DNA of 64,000 bases from an uncultured Flavobacteriaceae bacterium. Lineage in GTDB: Bacteria > Bacteroidota > Bacteroidia > Flavobacteriales > Flavobacteriaceae. The notes beneath the pieces are model-generated. The model made no database searches, had not been told where the DNA came from, and saw only the letters and a list, made by a program, of their open reading frames with translations. Position 1 is the first letter of the stretch. Every line of letters starts with the position of its first letter. The stretch spans positions 3,371,343-3,435,342 of the forward strand of contig CALSTV010000001.1 in the NCBI GenBank assembly GCA_943789365.1, read 5' to 3'. The translations under genes were made by a program, and so were the position numbers. Of the stretch, positions 17,371 to 25,581 are shown in pieces.

Positions 17371-18435
17371 ATGACAATTAACAAATTTGCAATTTTATCT
17401 ATTGCTTTGAGCACATTCTTTATCTCTTGTAATGACGATTCAGATACTATGGATCTCGAGTCAGATTACTCTAATGGTATACTTATTACGGGAGAAGGCT
17501 CGGGTGCGATTACGGGATCCATAACTTTTGTGCCACAAGATTTATCAACACCGTCGCAATTGATATACAAGACTGAAAATGATTCAGAATTGGGTACCCA
17601 TTTGCAATCCATGGCGTTTTCTGATACAAGAGCTTATATATCTGTTGACAATCAACATACAATTACCGTAGTTGACAGGTATTCCTTTAAAGAAATTGCA
17701 AAAATAAACAGTCAGTTGGAGCATCCACGATATATGACAGTGGTTGGAACGAAAGGATACTCGACAAACTGGGGAAGTACTGCTGTAGATACGGATGATT
17801 TTATTGCAGTGATAGATTTAAATTCAAATACAGTTGAAAAAACGATTTCGGTTGGGCTGGGACCGGAGAGAATCATAGCACGTGATGGTAAACTTTATAT
17901 TTCTCACAAAGGTGCATTTGATGTAAATAATATTGTTTCCGTAATCGACATTGAAACGGAAGCTGTAGTGGAAATTACTGTAGGAGATAAACCAGACGAG
18001 TTGTTTTTCGATGCCAATGGAAATCTATTTGTTTTGTCTGAAGGGGCAGTTGAATATGATAGTAATTGGAACGTAATAGGAAATACTTTGGGTAGTATTG
18101 CAAAAATTAACAGTCAAACAAATACGGTAATGACAACTATCAATTTTGGAGATGAAGAGCATCCAAGTTTATTAGAAATAGATGGGGATAATTTGTATTA
18201 TTTCTTAAATACAGAGGTGTATACATTAAAAACGAGTGATACAAGCCTTCCTACAACTCCGCTGATTGAAACTGGTGGTATTTACGGAATGGCAATACGT
18301 GATAATCAGTTGTATAGTATTGTTGCTAGTTTTTCTACCTTGAGCGATTTAAATGTTTACGATTTATCATCTAAATCTTTGATAGAAACATTAGAAGTAG
18401 GTGTAGCTGCTTCAAAAATATATTTTAATGACTAG
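17371..18435 (+). CDS. Beta-propeller surface lipoprotein, BtuG-like corrinoid-binding protein
   Basis: A 354-residue lipoprotein with a signal peptide and lipobox cysteine (STFFISCNDD). The body is a YncE/DUF5074-like beta propeller: repeated blades such as YISVDNQHTITVVDRYSF, IAVIDLNSNTVEKTI, VSVIDIETEAV, and GYSTNWGS. In gut Bacteroides the propeller lipoprotein BtuG sits on BtuB at the cell surface and captures cobalamin with very high affinity. The same receptor-propeller pairing under a B12 riboswitch supports that role here. It starts three bases after the btuB stop, so the two are co-transcribed. Identity as BtuG is inferred from context and fold, not from proven orthology. A strong terminator follows. 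Confidence 0.78.
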   Translation: MTINKFAILSIALSTFFISCNDDSDTMDLESDYSNGILITGEGSGAITGSITFVPQDLSTPSQLIYKTENDSELGTHLQSMAFSDTRAYISVDNQHTITVVDRYSFKEIAKINSQLEHPRYMTVVGTKGYSTNWGSTAVDTDDFIAVIDLNSNTVEKTISVGLGPERIIARDGKLYISHKGAFDVNNIVSVIDIETEAVVEITVGDKPDELFFDANGNLFVLSEGAVEYDSNWNVIGNTLGSIAKINSQTNTVMTTINFGDEEHPSLLEIDGDNLYYFLNTEVYTLKTSDTSLPTTPLIETGGIYGMAIRDNQLYSIVASFSTLSDLNVYDLSSKSLIETLEVGVAASKIYFND

Positions 18436-18458
18436 TTCGAATTCATAAGTTTACCATA

Positions 18459-18501
18459 AAAAAAGCTGTCTATGAATTAATTTATAGGTAGCTTTTTTTT
18501 G
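18459..18501 (+). terminator. Terminator of the btuB operon
   Basis: AAAAAGCT and AGCTTTTTT arms, with further CTAT/ATAG pairing inside, form a strong hairpin ending in a T-run. The octamer repeat begins directly at its 3' end. Confidence 0.85.
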
Positions 18502-18862
18502 TTTTCTGGTTTTTTTGTTTTCTGGTTTTTTTGTTTTCTGGTTTTCTGGTTTTCTGGTTTTCTGGTTTTCTGGTTTTCTGGTTTTTTGGTTTTTTGGTTT
18601 TTTGGTTTTTTTGTTTTCTGGTTTTTTTGTTTTCTGGTTTTTTTGTTTTCTGGTTTTCTGGTTTTTTGGTTTTCTGGTTTTCTGGTTTTCTGGTTTTCTG
18701 GTTTTTTTGTTTTCTGGTTTTCTGGTTTTCTGGTTTTTTGGTTTTTTGGTTTTCTGGTTTTCTGGTTTTCTGGTTTTCTGGTTTTCTGGTTTTCTGGTTT
18801 TCTGGTTTTCTGGTTTTTTGGTTTTTTGGTTTTCTGGTTTTTTTGTCTTTTGGTTTTTTGGG
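18499..18862. repeat. Octamer simple-sequence repeat, about 45 copies of (GGTTTTCT)
   Basis: About 360 bp made of an 8-bp unit, GGTTTTCT with GGTTTTTT and GTTTTTTT variants. Because 8 is not a multiple of 3 and the unit contains no stop, all three + frames and one minus frame stay open. They encode the same octapeptide pattern (FWFSGFLV on +, KTRKPENQ on -). These open frames are by-products of the repeat; no signal peptide or start context supports a gene. The tract lies between the btuB terminator and the next minus-strand gene and probably varies in length between strains. Confidence 0.93.
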
Positions 18863-19030
18863 GGACAATTTATCGAGTAGTTTTTGGTGAATTGATTGCT
18901 ATACCAAATATGACGGCATAGGTTGAGAATGCCTGGTTTTACCTCTTTATATCGATATAAACAAAAACACCTAAAAGCATGTTTTTAGTTTAACATCTTG
19001 CAATTGATACAAAAAAGTTTTTCTTCTTCA

Positions 19031-19180
19031 ACACTTCCACAGATCAACACTTCAACGCCTCCACAGTTCAACACTTCAACGCCTCCACAGTTCAACACTT
19101 CAACGCCTCCACAGTTCAACACTTCAACGCTTCCACAGTTCAACACTTCAACGCTTCCACAGTTCAACACTTCCACATTT
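19031..19180. repeat. 24-bp minisatellite, about six copies
   Basis: Tandem copies of a 24-bp unit that itself consists of three octamers: CAACACTT, CAACGCCT (or CAACGCTT) and CCACAGTT. Both strands give short open frames (VEVLNCGG on minus, STPPQFNT on plus) because 24 is a multiple of 3. No gene is supported. It lies just downstream of the frameshifted minus-strand gene. Confidence 0.9.
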
Positions 19181-19193
19181 CAATACCCACCAA

Positions 19194-19707
19194 TTACAAA
19201 AATTTCGCTACTTCTTCCTTAACAAAAGAAAGGGCTACAGCAGAAGGAGGTGTCCTGTCCATCATTTTCTTTAGAATTTCTTCTCGTAAAGATTGGGCGT
19301 CTTTAATATCTGAATTTTTATTGAGACTGTTGATGATTTGTGTGGTAGCATTTTTAGAAGAAACCACCACATTCCAACAGGCCTCGCTCAAATAAATTTG
19401 TTGACTCAGATTGTGTTCAAATTCTTGCTCAATTGTACTTGATAAAAGCAAAGCATAGGCTTCTTTGTTTTCGCCCAAAGGTTTTACACGGACCAAATAA
19501 CTGACTTGGATTGATACGTTCCAAAAACAAAGTAACCCTTTCAAAAGCTTGCAAACGAATAGGTAAACTCTGTTTTCTGTTTTCCTTTAACAACAAATAA
19601 CTTCTACGCTTGTCTTCATTTTTAAGATGAATCATAAAAAAATAATAGGCAAGTCCACCTGTAATCAAAGATGGTAAAACAATACTGGCTAAAAGAGAAA
19701 GGTTCAT
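19194..19707 (-). pseudogene. Small membrane-anchored protein of unknown function, interrupted by a one-base frameshift
   Basis: Two overlapping minus-strand frames join into one sensible protein of about 170 residues if one T is removed from the TTATTT run at 19495-19500. The first part has an N-terminal membrane segment (SLLASIVLPSLITGGLAYYFF) and LPIRLQAFERVTLFLERINPSQL. The second continues LVRVKPLGENKEAYALLLSSTIEQEFEHNLSQQIYLS and ends FVKEEVAKFL. The combined sequence resembles an uncharacterised family common in Flavobacteriia (possibly DUF7935; recalled, not checked). The frameshift could be a real mutation or a base-calling error in a short homopolymer. The upper frame alone would make a 92-residue product with an unrelated tail. 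Confidence 0.7.
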
Positions 19708-19856
19708 GTGCTCTATGTATTTATAATAGAACGCAAGATATACATATATACCACTAAATCCAAAAGCAATACTGCGATAAAAATGAATCTATAAGGTATC
19801 TTTTTATAGCAATTGAATTGTAGATAACTTTTGTTGTTTTGCTGGGTTTGAAATCT

Positions 19857-19864
19857 TACTTTTG
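19857..19864 (+). promoter_or_regulatory. -7 box TACTTTTG upstream of the UvrD-type helicase
   Basis: A perfect TAnnTTTG match, 88 bp before the proposed TTG start at 19953. It is the best promoter candidate in the 245-bp gap between the divergent genes. Confidence 0.5.
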
Positions 19865-19952
19865 AAATGGTGTTCTTTACTTATTACGCTATCACTTAAG
19901 TCGGTATTGAATAAAAAGAATTCTGAAGCTAACATCTTAAAGCACAATTATT

Positions 19953-22292
19953 TTGGCACATTATTTAGACGGGTTAAACCCATCGCAGAAAGAAGCAGTA
20001 TTGCAATTGGAAGGCCCAATGATTATCATTGCAGGCGCAGGATCTGGAAAGACAAGAGTGCTTACTTATAGAATTGCACACTTAATGAAAAGTGGTGTGG
20101 ATGCCTTTAATATCTTAAACCTAACCTTTACCAATAAAGCGGCCCGTGAAATGAAAGATCGTATCGCTGCAGTGGTAGGTGCAAGTGAAGCTAAGAATTT
20201 ATGGATGGGGACTTTTCACTCCGTATTCGCTAGGATATTGCGCTCAGAATCGGATAAATTGGGATACCCTTCCAATTTTACCATTTATGATTCTCAGGAT
20301 TCTGTTAAATTGATTGGTGCAATTATTCGTGAACAAGGCTTGGATAAAGAACGCTACAAAGCAAAACAAGTACTGAGCAGAATTTCACAGTATAAAAACA
20401 GTTTAATTACGGTTAAGGCCTATCACAACAATCCCGAATTGAAAGAAGCTGATACGATGGCAAGTCGACCTAAAATGGGTGATATTTATAAATTGTATGT
20501 AGACCGTTGCTTTAAATCAGGCGCTATGGATTTTGATGATTTGTTACTGAGAACCAATGAGTTGTTGTCACGGTTTCCAGATGTTTTGGCAAAATACCAA
20601 GATCGCTTTCGTTATGTAATGGTAGATGAGTATCAGGATACAAATCATTCTCAATACCTAATTGTGCGTGCTTTGGCAGATAGATTTCAAAATATTTGTG
20701 TGGTTGGAGATGACTCTCAGAGTATTTATGCCTTTCGTGGTGCGAACATCAATAATATATTGAACTTTCAAAAGCATTACGAAAATGTAAAAACATTCAA
20801 GCTGGAACAAAATTATAGGTCTTCTAAAAACATTGTTGAAGCGGCAAATAGTTTAATTGATAAAAATAAAACCAAACTCGATAAAGAAATTTGGACAGCC
20901 AATAGCGACGGTCCAAAAGTAAAAGTAATGCGTACTATTTCCGATGGAGAGGAAGGCCGCTGGGTGGCTAACTCTATTTTTGAAAACAAAATGAATCATC
21001 AACTTACGAACGATAAGTTTTGTATACTCTATAGAACAAATGCACAATCGAGAGCAATGGAAGATGCCTTGCGTAAAAAACGAATTGCTTATAAAATATA
21101 TGGAGGTACTTCCTTCTATCAACGAAAAGAAATTAAAGATGTGCTGTCTTACCTTCGAATTCTTATCAATCCGAATGATGAAGAAGCACTTAAAAGAATT
21201 ATCAATTACCCTGCAAGAGGGATTGGCCAGACTACGGTTGATAAACTTGTAGTTGCTGCCAATCATTTTAACAAACCTTTGTTTGAAGTGATAAAACATA
21301 TCGATAAGATTGATATAAAAATCAATGCCGGTACCAAAGCAAAACTGACAAATTTTGCGACGATGATTCAAGCATTTACTATAGAATCTGAAAAACAAAA
21401 TGCTTTTGAAGTTGCCGACTTAATTGTAAAACAGGTTCGAATTGTAAAAGATCTTGAGGCCGATGGCACACCCGAAGGTATTAGCAAGGTCGAAAATGTG
21501 CAGGAATTATTAAATGGTATTAAATATTTTATAGACGATGCCAAAGAAAAGGAACAACCCGATACCTTGGCTGTTTTTCTCGAAGATGTAGCCTTAAAAT
21601 CAGATTTGGATAGCGATAAAGAAGATGACGAACCTATGGTTTCTTTAATGACCATACACTTGGCAAAAGGATTGGAGTATCCATATGTATATATAGTAGG
21701 GATGGAAGAATCACTCTTTCCATCGGCAATGAGTATGAATACCAGAAGTGAATTAGAAGAGGAGAGACGTCTGTTCTATGTAGCACTGACTAGAGCGGAA
21801 CAACAAGCCTATTTAAGTTATGCACATACCAGGTATCGTTGGGGCAAATTAGTCGACTGCGAACCGAGTCGGTTTTTAGAAGAAATAGACCCGATATATT
21901 TGGAGTATATGGCACCCAAAAAACTAGCTCCTAGTAGAAATAATTTTGTGGATTCTAGCTTGTTTGAAGACGATGTGCCCAAGGAGAAAATTAGGTATAG
22001 AAAACCTATTCAAAGAAACGCAAGCGTTAGAACTCAGAAACCATCTGTATTGAAAAAACCAATGGGAACATCTTCAAAGTTAAAACCCATTGGAAAAGCG
22101 GTTGCTCCAAAAGGGAATTTGTTTGATGCTAACATTGTTAAAGGAGCTATAGTTGAGCATATACGCTTTGGAAAAGGAGAAGTGATACAACTAGAAGGAA
22201 CCGGAGGTGATGCTAAAGCGGCTATCAAATTTGAGAACGAGGGACTTAAAAAATTAGTTTTAAAGTTTGCGAAGTTGAAGATTATAGGTTAG
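19953..22292 (+). CDS. uvrD: ATP-dependent DNA helicase, UvrD/Rep/PcrA family
   Basis: A 779-residue superfamily 1A helicase. The Q motif and Walker A are at the N-terminus (LNPSQKEAV, then AGAGSGKT at residues 27-34). Motif II is VDEYQDTN, motif III GDDSQSIYAFRGA, motif IV LEQNYRSS, motif V TIHLAKGLEYPYVYIVGMEE, and motif VI VALTRAEQQAYL. The C-terminal ~120 residues end in a UvrD/PcrA-type Tudor-like domain (IVEHIRFGKGEV). It unwinds DNA 3'-5' in repair and replication-fork maintenance. The start appears to be TTG at 19953 (MAHYLDGLNPSQ): an in-frame stop lies at 19938-19940 and no ATG intervenes. PcrA and UvrD cannot be distinguished here. Confidence 0.95.
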   Translation: MAHYLDGLNPSQKEAVLQLEGPMIIIAGAGSGKTRVLTYRIAHLMKSGVDAFNILNLTFTNKAAREMKDRIAAVVGASEAKNLWMGTFHSVFARILRSESDKLGYPSNFTIYDSQDSVKLIGAIIREQGLDKERYKAKQVLSRISQYKNSLITVKAYHNNPELKEADTMASRPKMGDIYKLYVDRCFKSGAMDFDDLLLRTNELLSRFPDVLAKYQDRFRYVMVDEYQDTNHSQYLIVRALADRFQNICVVGDDSQSIYAFRGANINNILNFQKHYENVKTFKLEQNYRSSKNIVEAANSLIDKNKTKLDKEIWTANSDGPKVKVMRTISDGEEGRWVANSIFENKMNHQLTNDKFCILYRTNAQSRAMEDALRKKRIAYKIYGGTSFYQRKEIKDVLSYLRILINPNDEEALKRIINYPARGIGQTTVDKLVVAANHFNKPLFEVIKHIDKIDIKINAGTKAKLTNFATMIQAFTIESEKQNAFEVADLIVKQVRIVKDLEADGTPEGISKVENVQELLNGIKYFIDDAKEKEQPDTLAVFLEDVALKSDLDSDKEDDEPMVSLMTIHLAKGLEYPYVYIVGMEESLFPSAMSMNTRSELEEERRLFYVALTRAEQQAYLSYAHTRYRWGKLVDCEPSRFLEEIDPIYLEYMAPKKLAPSRNNFVDSSLFEDDVPKEKIRYRKPIQRNASVRTQKPSVLKKPMGTSSKLKPIGKAVAPKGNLFDANIVKGAIVEHIRFGKGEVIQLEGTGGDAKAAIKFENEGLKKLVLKFAKLKIIG

Positions 22293-22368
22293 GAGTGAAG
22301 TAGTTAAGGAGTTAAGTAGTTAGGGAGTTAAGGAGTTAAGTAGTTAGGGAGTTGAGGAGTGAAGTAGC
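22290..22368. repeat. Degenerate octamer repeat (GAGTTAAG/TAGTTAGG)
   Basis: About nine 8-bp units alternating GAGTTAAG, TAGTTAGG and GAGTGAAG follow the helicase stop codon. It is the third octamer-based tract within 4 kb, with a base composition unlike the other two. Non-coding. Confidence 0.85.
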
Positions 22369-22409
22369 ATGAAACTAAACACCTAAACCCAAAAAACCAT
22401 TAAAAAGAG

Positions 22410-22417
22410 TACCTTTG
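22410..22417 (+). promoter_or_regulatory. -7 box TACCTTTG of the YihY-family gene
   Basis: A perfect TAnnTTTG match 16 bases before the ATG at 22434, giving a leader of roughly ten bases. Confidence 0.6.
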
Positions 22418-22433
22418 AAATTAAAAGACAGCA

Positions 22434-23321
22434 ATGCTTGAAAAAATAGTCAATATTGGAAAACAAATAAAAGTTCCCGGCTTAGAAGGAATGTCGCTTT
22501 ATGATCTTATTCATATGTATATCATTGGCATTGTACGTGGTGCCTTGACATCAAGGGCTGGTGGTATTTCTTACAGTTTTTTTATGGCTATTTTTCCTTT
22601 TATGCTGTTTATGCTGACCTTAATTCCTTACATCCCAATCGAAGGCTTTCAAGAGAATTTTATGTTGTTAATTTCAGAAGCCCTTCCGCCTAAAACCTAT
22701 GAAGCGGTAGTGCCTATATTAGAAGATATTGCAAATAATAAGTATGGTGGATTGTTGTCGTTTGGTTTTGTGGTTTCCATATTTTTAATGACCAATGGCG
22801 TAAATGCAATTTTTGGTGGGTTTGAATATTCATACCATGTAACTGAAGTAAGAGGTGTAATAAAGGCCTATATAATTTCCTTAGGGACTTCCCTTTTGAT
22901 GTCATTTTTAATGATTATAACTGTCGTGGCAACCATCTTGTTTCAGTTCGGTTTGGATTTTTTAAAATCAGAAGGTTGGTTAAGTGATGAATTCTTGTGG
23001 CTAGAAAATGTACGCTATTTATTTTTTGTATTCATGATATTTACAACCGTTTCATTACTCTATTATTTTGGAACCAAAGAAGGTAAGTATTCTTCGTTTT
23101 TCTCTCCTGGGGCTATTCTAACCACCATCTTATACTTCTTTACCTTTTATTTCTTTAGTATCTATGTAGTGAAATTCGCTAAATATAACGAACTGTACGG
23201 GTCGATCGGAACGCTTTTGGTCATGATGTTATTTATTTGGCTGAATTCTATTATTCTATTATTAGGATTTGAATTAAACGCAACTATGAGAAAATTACGA
23301 TTGAGTTCAATCAACAAATAA
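22434..23321 (+). CDS. YihY/BrkB-family integral membrane protein
   Basis: A 295-residue inner-membrane protein with about six transmembrane helices. Family marks are near the N-terminus (LTSRAGGISYSFFMAIFPFMLFMLTLIPYIP). Later come LLSFGFVVSIFLMTNGVNAIFGGFEYSY, the SPGAILTTILYF helix and the C-terminal YGSIGTLLVMMLFIWLNSIILLLGFELNA motif. The family was once called ribonuclease BN, but that activity belongs to another protein; its role (transport or envelope function) is not established. It follows the octamer tract and has its own -7 box. The start fits both. Confidence 0.9.
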   Translation: MLEKIVNIGKQIKVPGLEGMSLYDLIHMYIIGIVRGALTSRAGGISYSFFMAIFPFMLFMLTLIPYIPIEGFQENFMLLISEALPPKTYEAVVPILEDIANNKYGGLLSFGFVVSIFLMTNGVNAIFGGFEYSYHVTEVRGVIKAYIISLGTSLLMSFLMIITVVATILFQFGLDFLKSEGWLSDEFLWLENVRYLFFVFMIFTTVSLLYYFGTKEGKYSSFFSPGAILTTILYFFTFYFFSIYVVKFAKYNELYGSIGTLLVMMLFIWLNSIILLLGFELNATMRKLRLSSINK

Positions 23322-24042
23322 GAACTCCTTACAAGGTTGTTGAGTTTAGAAATTTTATTGATAATTCATTTTGTATGCATTCGTCTGGTTGTTGTTCACT
23401 GGCTATATCTACTCTCTAAAAAGCGCGGTTGTAGTTTGCTTTCTTATATAGGTAGCTGATCAAAACTTGAACTAATCAAGAATATAGCTTCACAATAATT
23501 TCACTAGAAAATCTATTCGATAGATTAGAATTGCATTTAAATTTTATTTTTTGAATATCCGAAAATGTAATGTTTATTTTTGAATGAACTGTAAATTAGA
23601 AACAGTAAAAATAGCTATTGAATAAAACTGATTTAAAAAAGTATAAAACAAACTTGTTATGCCAATCGATTGTATTATATTTGCCAATCGATTGTATTTA
23701 ATTGTGATTGTTGTAATATCGTTGCATATATTTCTGTCAAAACGAAGGTTAAAGAGGAATAATTAGTTTTAATTCAATGAATATCTAAAATACATGAACT
23801 ATATGCAAAAGTAAACACTTAAATATAGAAATTCATGGTTTTTGGCTAATTTAGCCAACTTAAAAATTAATGAAATAGAGAAGTTGAGAAGACACTGCAG
23901 TACTTAAAAACAGGTAGAGAAACTCATATCTAACAAAATATATTAAAATCACAACTCCCTAATAATTCGGTAGTTTAAAAACAAGAAAAGAATAGAATAA
24001 ATAATAGAACTAGTATAAATTTTAATTAAACCACCAGAAAAT
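23322..24042. other. 720-bp non-coding gap upstream of pntAA
   Basis: No plausible reading frame or recognisable RNA gene is seen. It holds two candidate promoters on the + strand: TTTG at 23550-23553 with TATTTTTG at 23575-23582, and the palindrome-flanked promoter at 23653-23683. It also has a short TCTAT-TCG-ATAGA palindrome near 23511 and GGCTA-ATT-TAGCC near 23846. The gap may be a long 5' leader or may hide a small RNA. Confidence 0.6.
23653..23698 (+). promoter_or_regulatory. Promoter flanked by twin CAATCGATTG operators
   Basis: CTTG (23653-23656), 19 bases, then a perfect -7 box TATATTTG (23676-23683) makes a near-ideal Bacteroidota promoter. A 16-bp sequence GCCAATCGATTGTATT occurs twice, at 23661-23676 and 23683-23698, exactly 22 bp apart. 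Each copy holds the 10-bp palindrome CAATCGATTG. One lies between -33 and -7, the other over the expected start of transcription. This is the geometry of a two-site repressor. The nearest downstream gene is pntAA, 345 bp away. Confidence 0.65.
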
Positions 24043-25143
24043 ATGAAAATAGGCATATTGAAGGAAATTCAAAAAGGTGAAAAACGTGTTGCAATCTCTC
24101 CAAATATTGCAAAACAGTTAATAGCCAAAGGGTTCGAGGTAATCTTAGAAGAAGAAGCCGGAACAAATTCATCGTATAAAAACGCCGACTATAAAGAGGT
24201 TGGTACTACGGTAGAAAAAAGAGGTGTCGTATTTAAAGAAGCAGACATTCTCGTAAAAATCAATCCATTTGATGAAGAAGACCTGAAATTGGTAAACAAG
24301 GGACAAGTATTAATGAGTCAGTTGTTTCACAAATCAAGTCCTGAATTGATAGAAGCCATCGCAGCAAAAGGAGCAACGGCCTTTTCAATGGATGCCATTC
24401 CAAGAATTTCAAGAGCACAAGATATGGATGTGCTAAGCTCTCAAAGTAATTTAGCAGGTTACAAAGCTGTTATCTTAGGAGCTTATGAAATGACAAAAAT
24501 CTTCCCGTTAATGATGACTGCCGCTGGAACAATCACACCATCAAAAGTGTTGATTTATGGAGTGGGAGTAGCCGGATTGCAAGCCATTGCAACCGCAAAA
24601 CGTTTAGGTGCGGTTGTAGAAGCTACAGATATTCGTACTGAAACTAAAGAACAAGCAGAATCGCTTGGTGCTAAGTTTATATCCGTAGACAACGAAGGTG
24701 AAGAATCTGAAGGAGGCTATGCAAAAGAAGCCTCAGAAGATTACGCCCGTAGACAAAAGGAAGCCGTAGATAAATCATTGTTTCAAGCCGATTTAGTAAT
24801 TACAACTGCAAATATTCCTGGAAGAAAAGCACCCGTGTTGATTACTGAAGAACAAGTTTCTCAAATGAAAAACGGTGCTGTCATTGTAGATTTAGCCGCT
24901 GCACAAGGAGGAAATTGTGAAGTGAGTAAAATGAATAAGACAGTCGTTAAAAATGGAGTTAAAGTTATTGGTACTACAATAGCTCCAGAAAGTGTTTCAA
25001 CAAATGCTAGTGAGTTGTATGCGAAAAACTGCTATAACTTCCTAATGCATCTTACCAAGGACAATGCGTTTGAATGGGATGTAGAAGAAGAAATTACCGA
25101 CGAAACATTGATCGTAAAAGACGGAGAAATTCGAAAAAAATAA
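24043..25143 (+). CDS. pntAA: NAD(P) transhydrogenase alpha subunit part 1
   Basis: A 366-residue protein matching domain I (NAD(H)-binding) of the proton-translocating transhydrogenase, in the split-alpha arrangement. It begins MKIGILKEIQKGEKRVAISP, has the RISRAQDMDVLSSQSNLAGYKAV motif, and a Rossmann dinucleotide fold (IYGVGVAGLQAIATAKRLGA). The domain is soluble, on the cytoplasmic side. Together with the next two genes it transfers hydride between NADH and NADP+, driven by the proton gradient, supplying NADPH. The three genes lie close together in one orientation. A twin-palindrome promoter lies 345 bp upstream. Confidence 0.95.
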   Translation: MKIGILKEIQKGEKRVAISPNIAKQLIAKGFEVILEEEAGTNSSYKNADYKEVGTTVEKRGVVFKEADILVKINPFDEEDLKLVNKGQVLMSQLFHKSSPELIEAIAAKGATAFSMDAIPRISRAQDMDVLSSQSNLAGYKAVILGAYEMTKIFPLMMTAAGTITPSKVLIYGVGVAGLQAIATAKRLGAVVEATDIRTETKEQAESLGAKFISVDNEGEESEGGYAKEASEDYARRQKEAVDKSLFQADLVITTANIPGRKAPVLITEEQVSQMKNGAVIVDLAAAQGGNCEVSKMNKTVVKNGVKVIGTTIAPESVSTNASELYAKNCYNFLMHLTKDNAFEWDVEEEITDETLIVKDGEIRKK

Positions 25144-25211
25144 GCAAACTTTATTTAATTGATATCCAGCAGTTTTAGTATTGGATATCAGAATAATTAA
25201 AAACAAATAAT

Positions 25212-25520
25212 ATGAATGAATTGATCACATTTATTAGTAATAACCTGCAAATAACATACATCCTTATATTGGCGACTTTTGTAGGAATCGAAGTAATAAA
25301 AAGTATACCAGCTGTATTGCACACACCTTTAATGTCTGGAGCAAATGCTTTAAGTGGCGTTGTAATTGTAGGAGCAATATTGGTAATGTTGCATTCTGAT
25401 CCACAAGATTATCTAGCCTTAGGACTTGGCTTTGTCGCTGTCGTCTTAGGTGTGTTAAACGTAGTCGGTGGTTTTGCAGTTACCGATAGAATGTTGGAAA
25501 TGTTTAAAAAGAAAAAATAA
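25212..25520 (+). CDS. pntAB: NAD(P) transhydrogenase alpha subunit part 2
   Basis: A 102-residue membrane protein corresponding to the transmembrane segment of the alpha subunit (domain II part). It has three hydrophobic helices: TYILILATFVGIEVIKSIP, ALSGVVIVGAILVML, and LALGLGFVAVVLGVLNVVGGFAVTDRML. The motif HTPLMSGANALSGV is the family signature. It forms the proton channel with PntB. It lies 68 bp downstream of pntAA and 61 bp upstream of pntB. Confidence 0.95.
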   Translation: MNELITFISNNLQITYILILATFVGIEVIKSIPAVLHTPLMSGANALSGVVIVGAILVMLHSDPQDYLALGLGFVAVVLGVLNVVGGFAVTDRMLEMFKKKK

Positions 25521-25581
25521 TACGGTTTGTGAAAATGCAGAACAGTTTAGACTGCGTTTTTTGACCTAAAAAAAACAAATT

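Noticed and set aside
18482-18921. Four overlapping low-complexity frames (FWFSGFLV-type and KTRKPENQ-type)
   Set aside because: They are automatic products of a stop-free octamer repeat; no start context, signal or homology supports a protein.
18985-19222. Short frames VEVLNCGG (minus) and STPPQFNT (plus)
   Set aside because: Both arise from the 24-bp minisatellite and have no other support.
20853-21398. 181-codon frame antisense to the UvrD-type helicase
   Set aside because: Lies wholly inside a conserved helicase gene and shows no recognisable domain.
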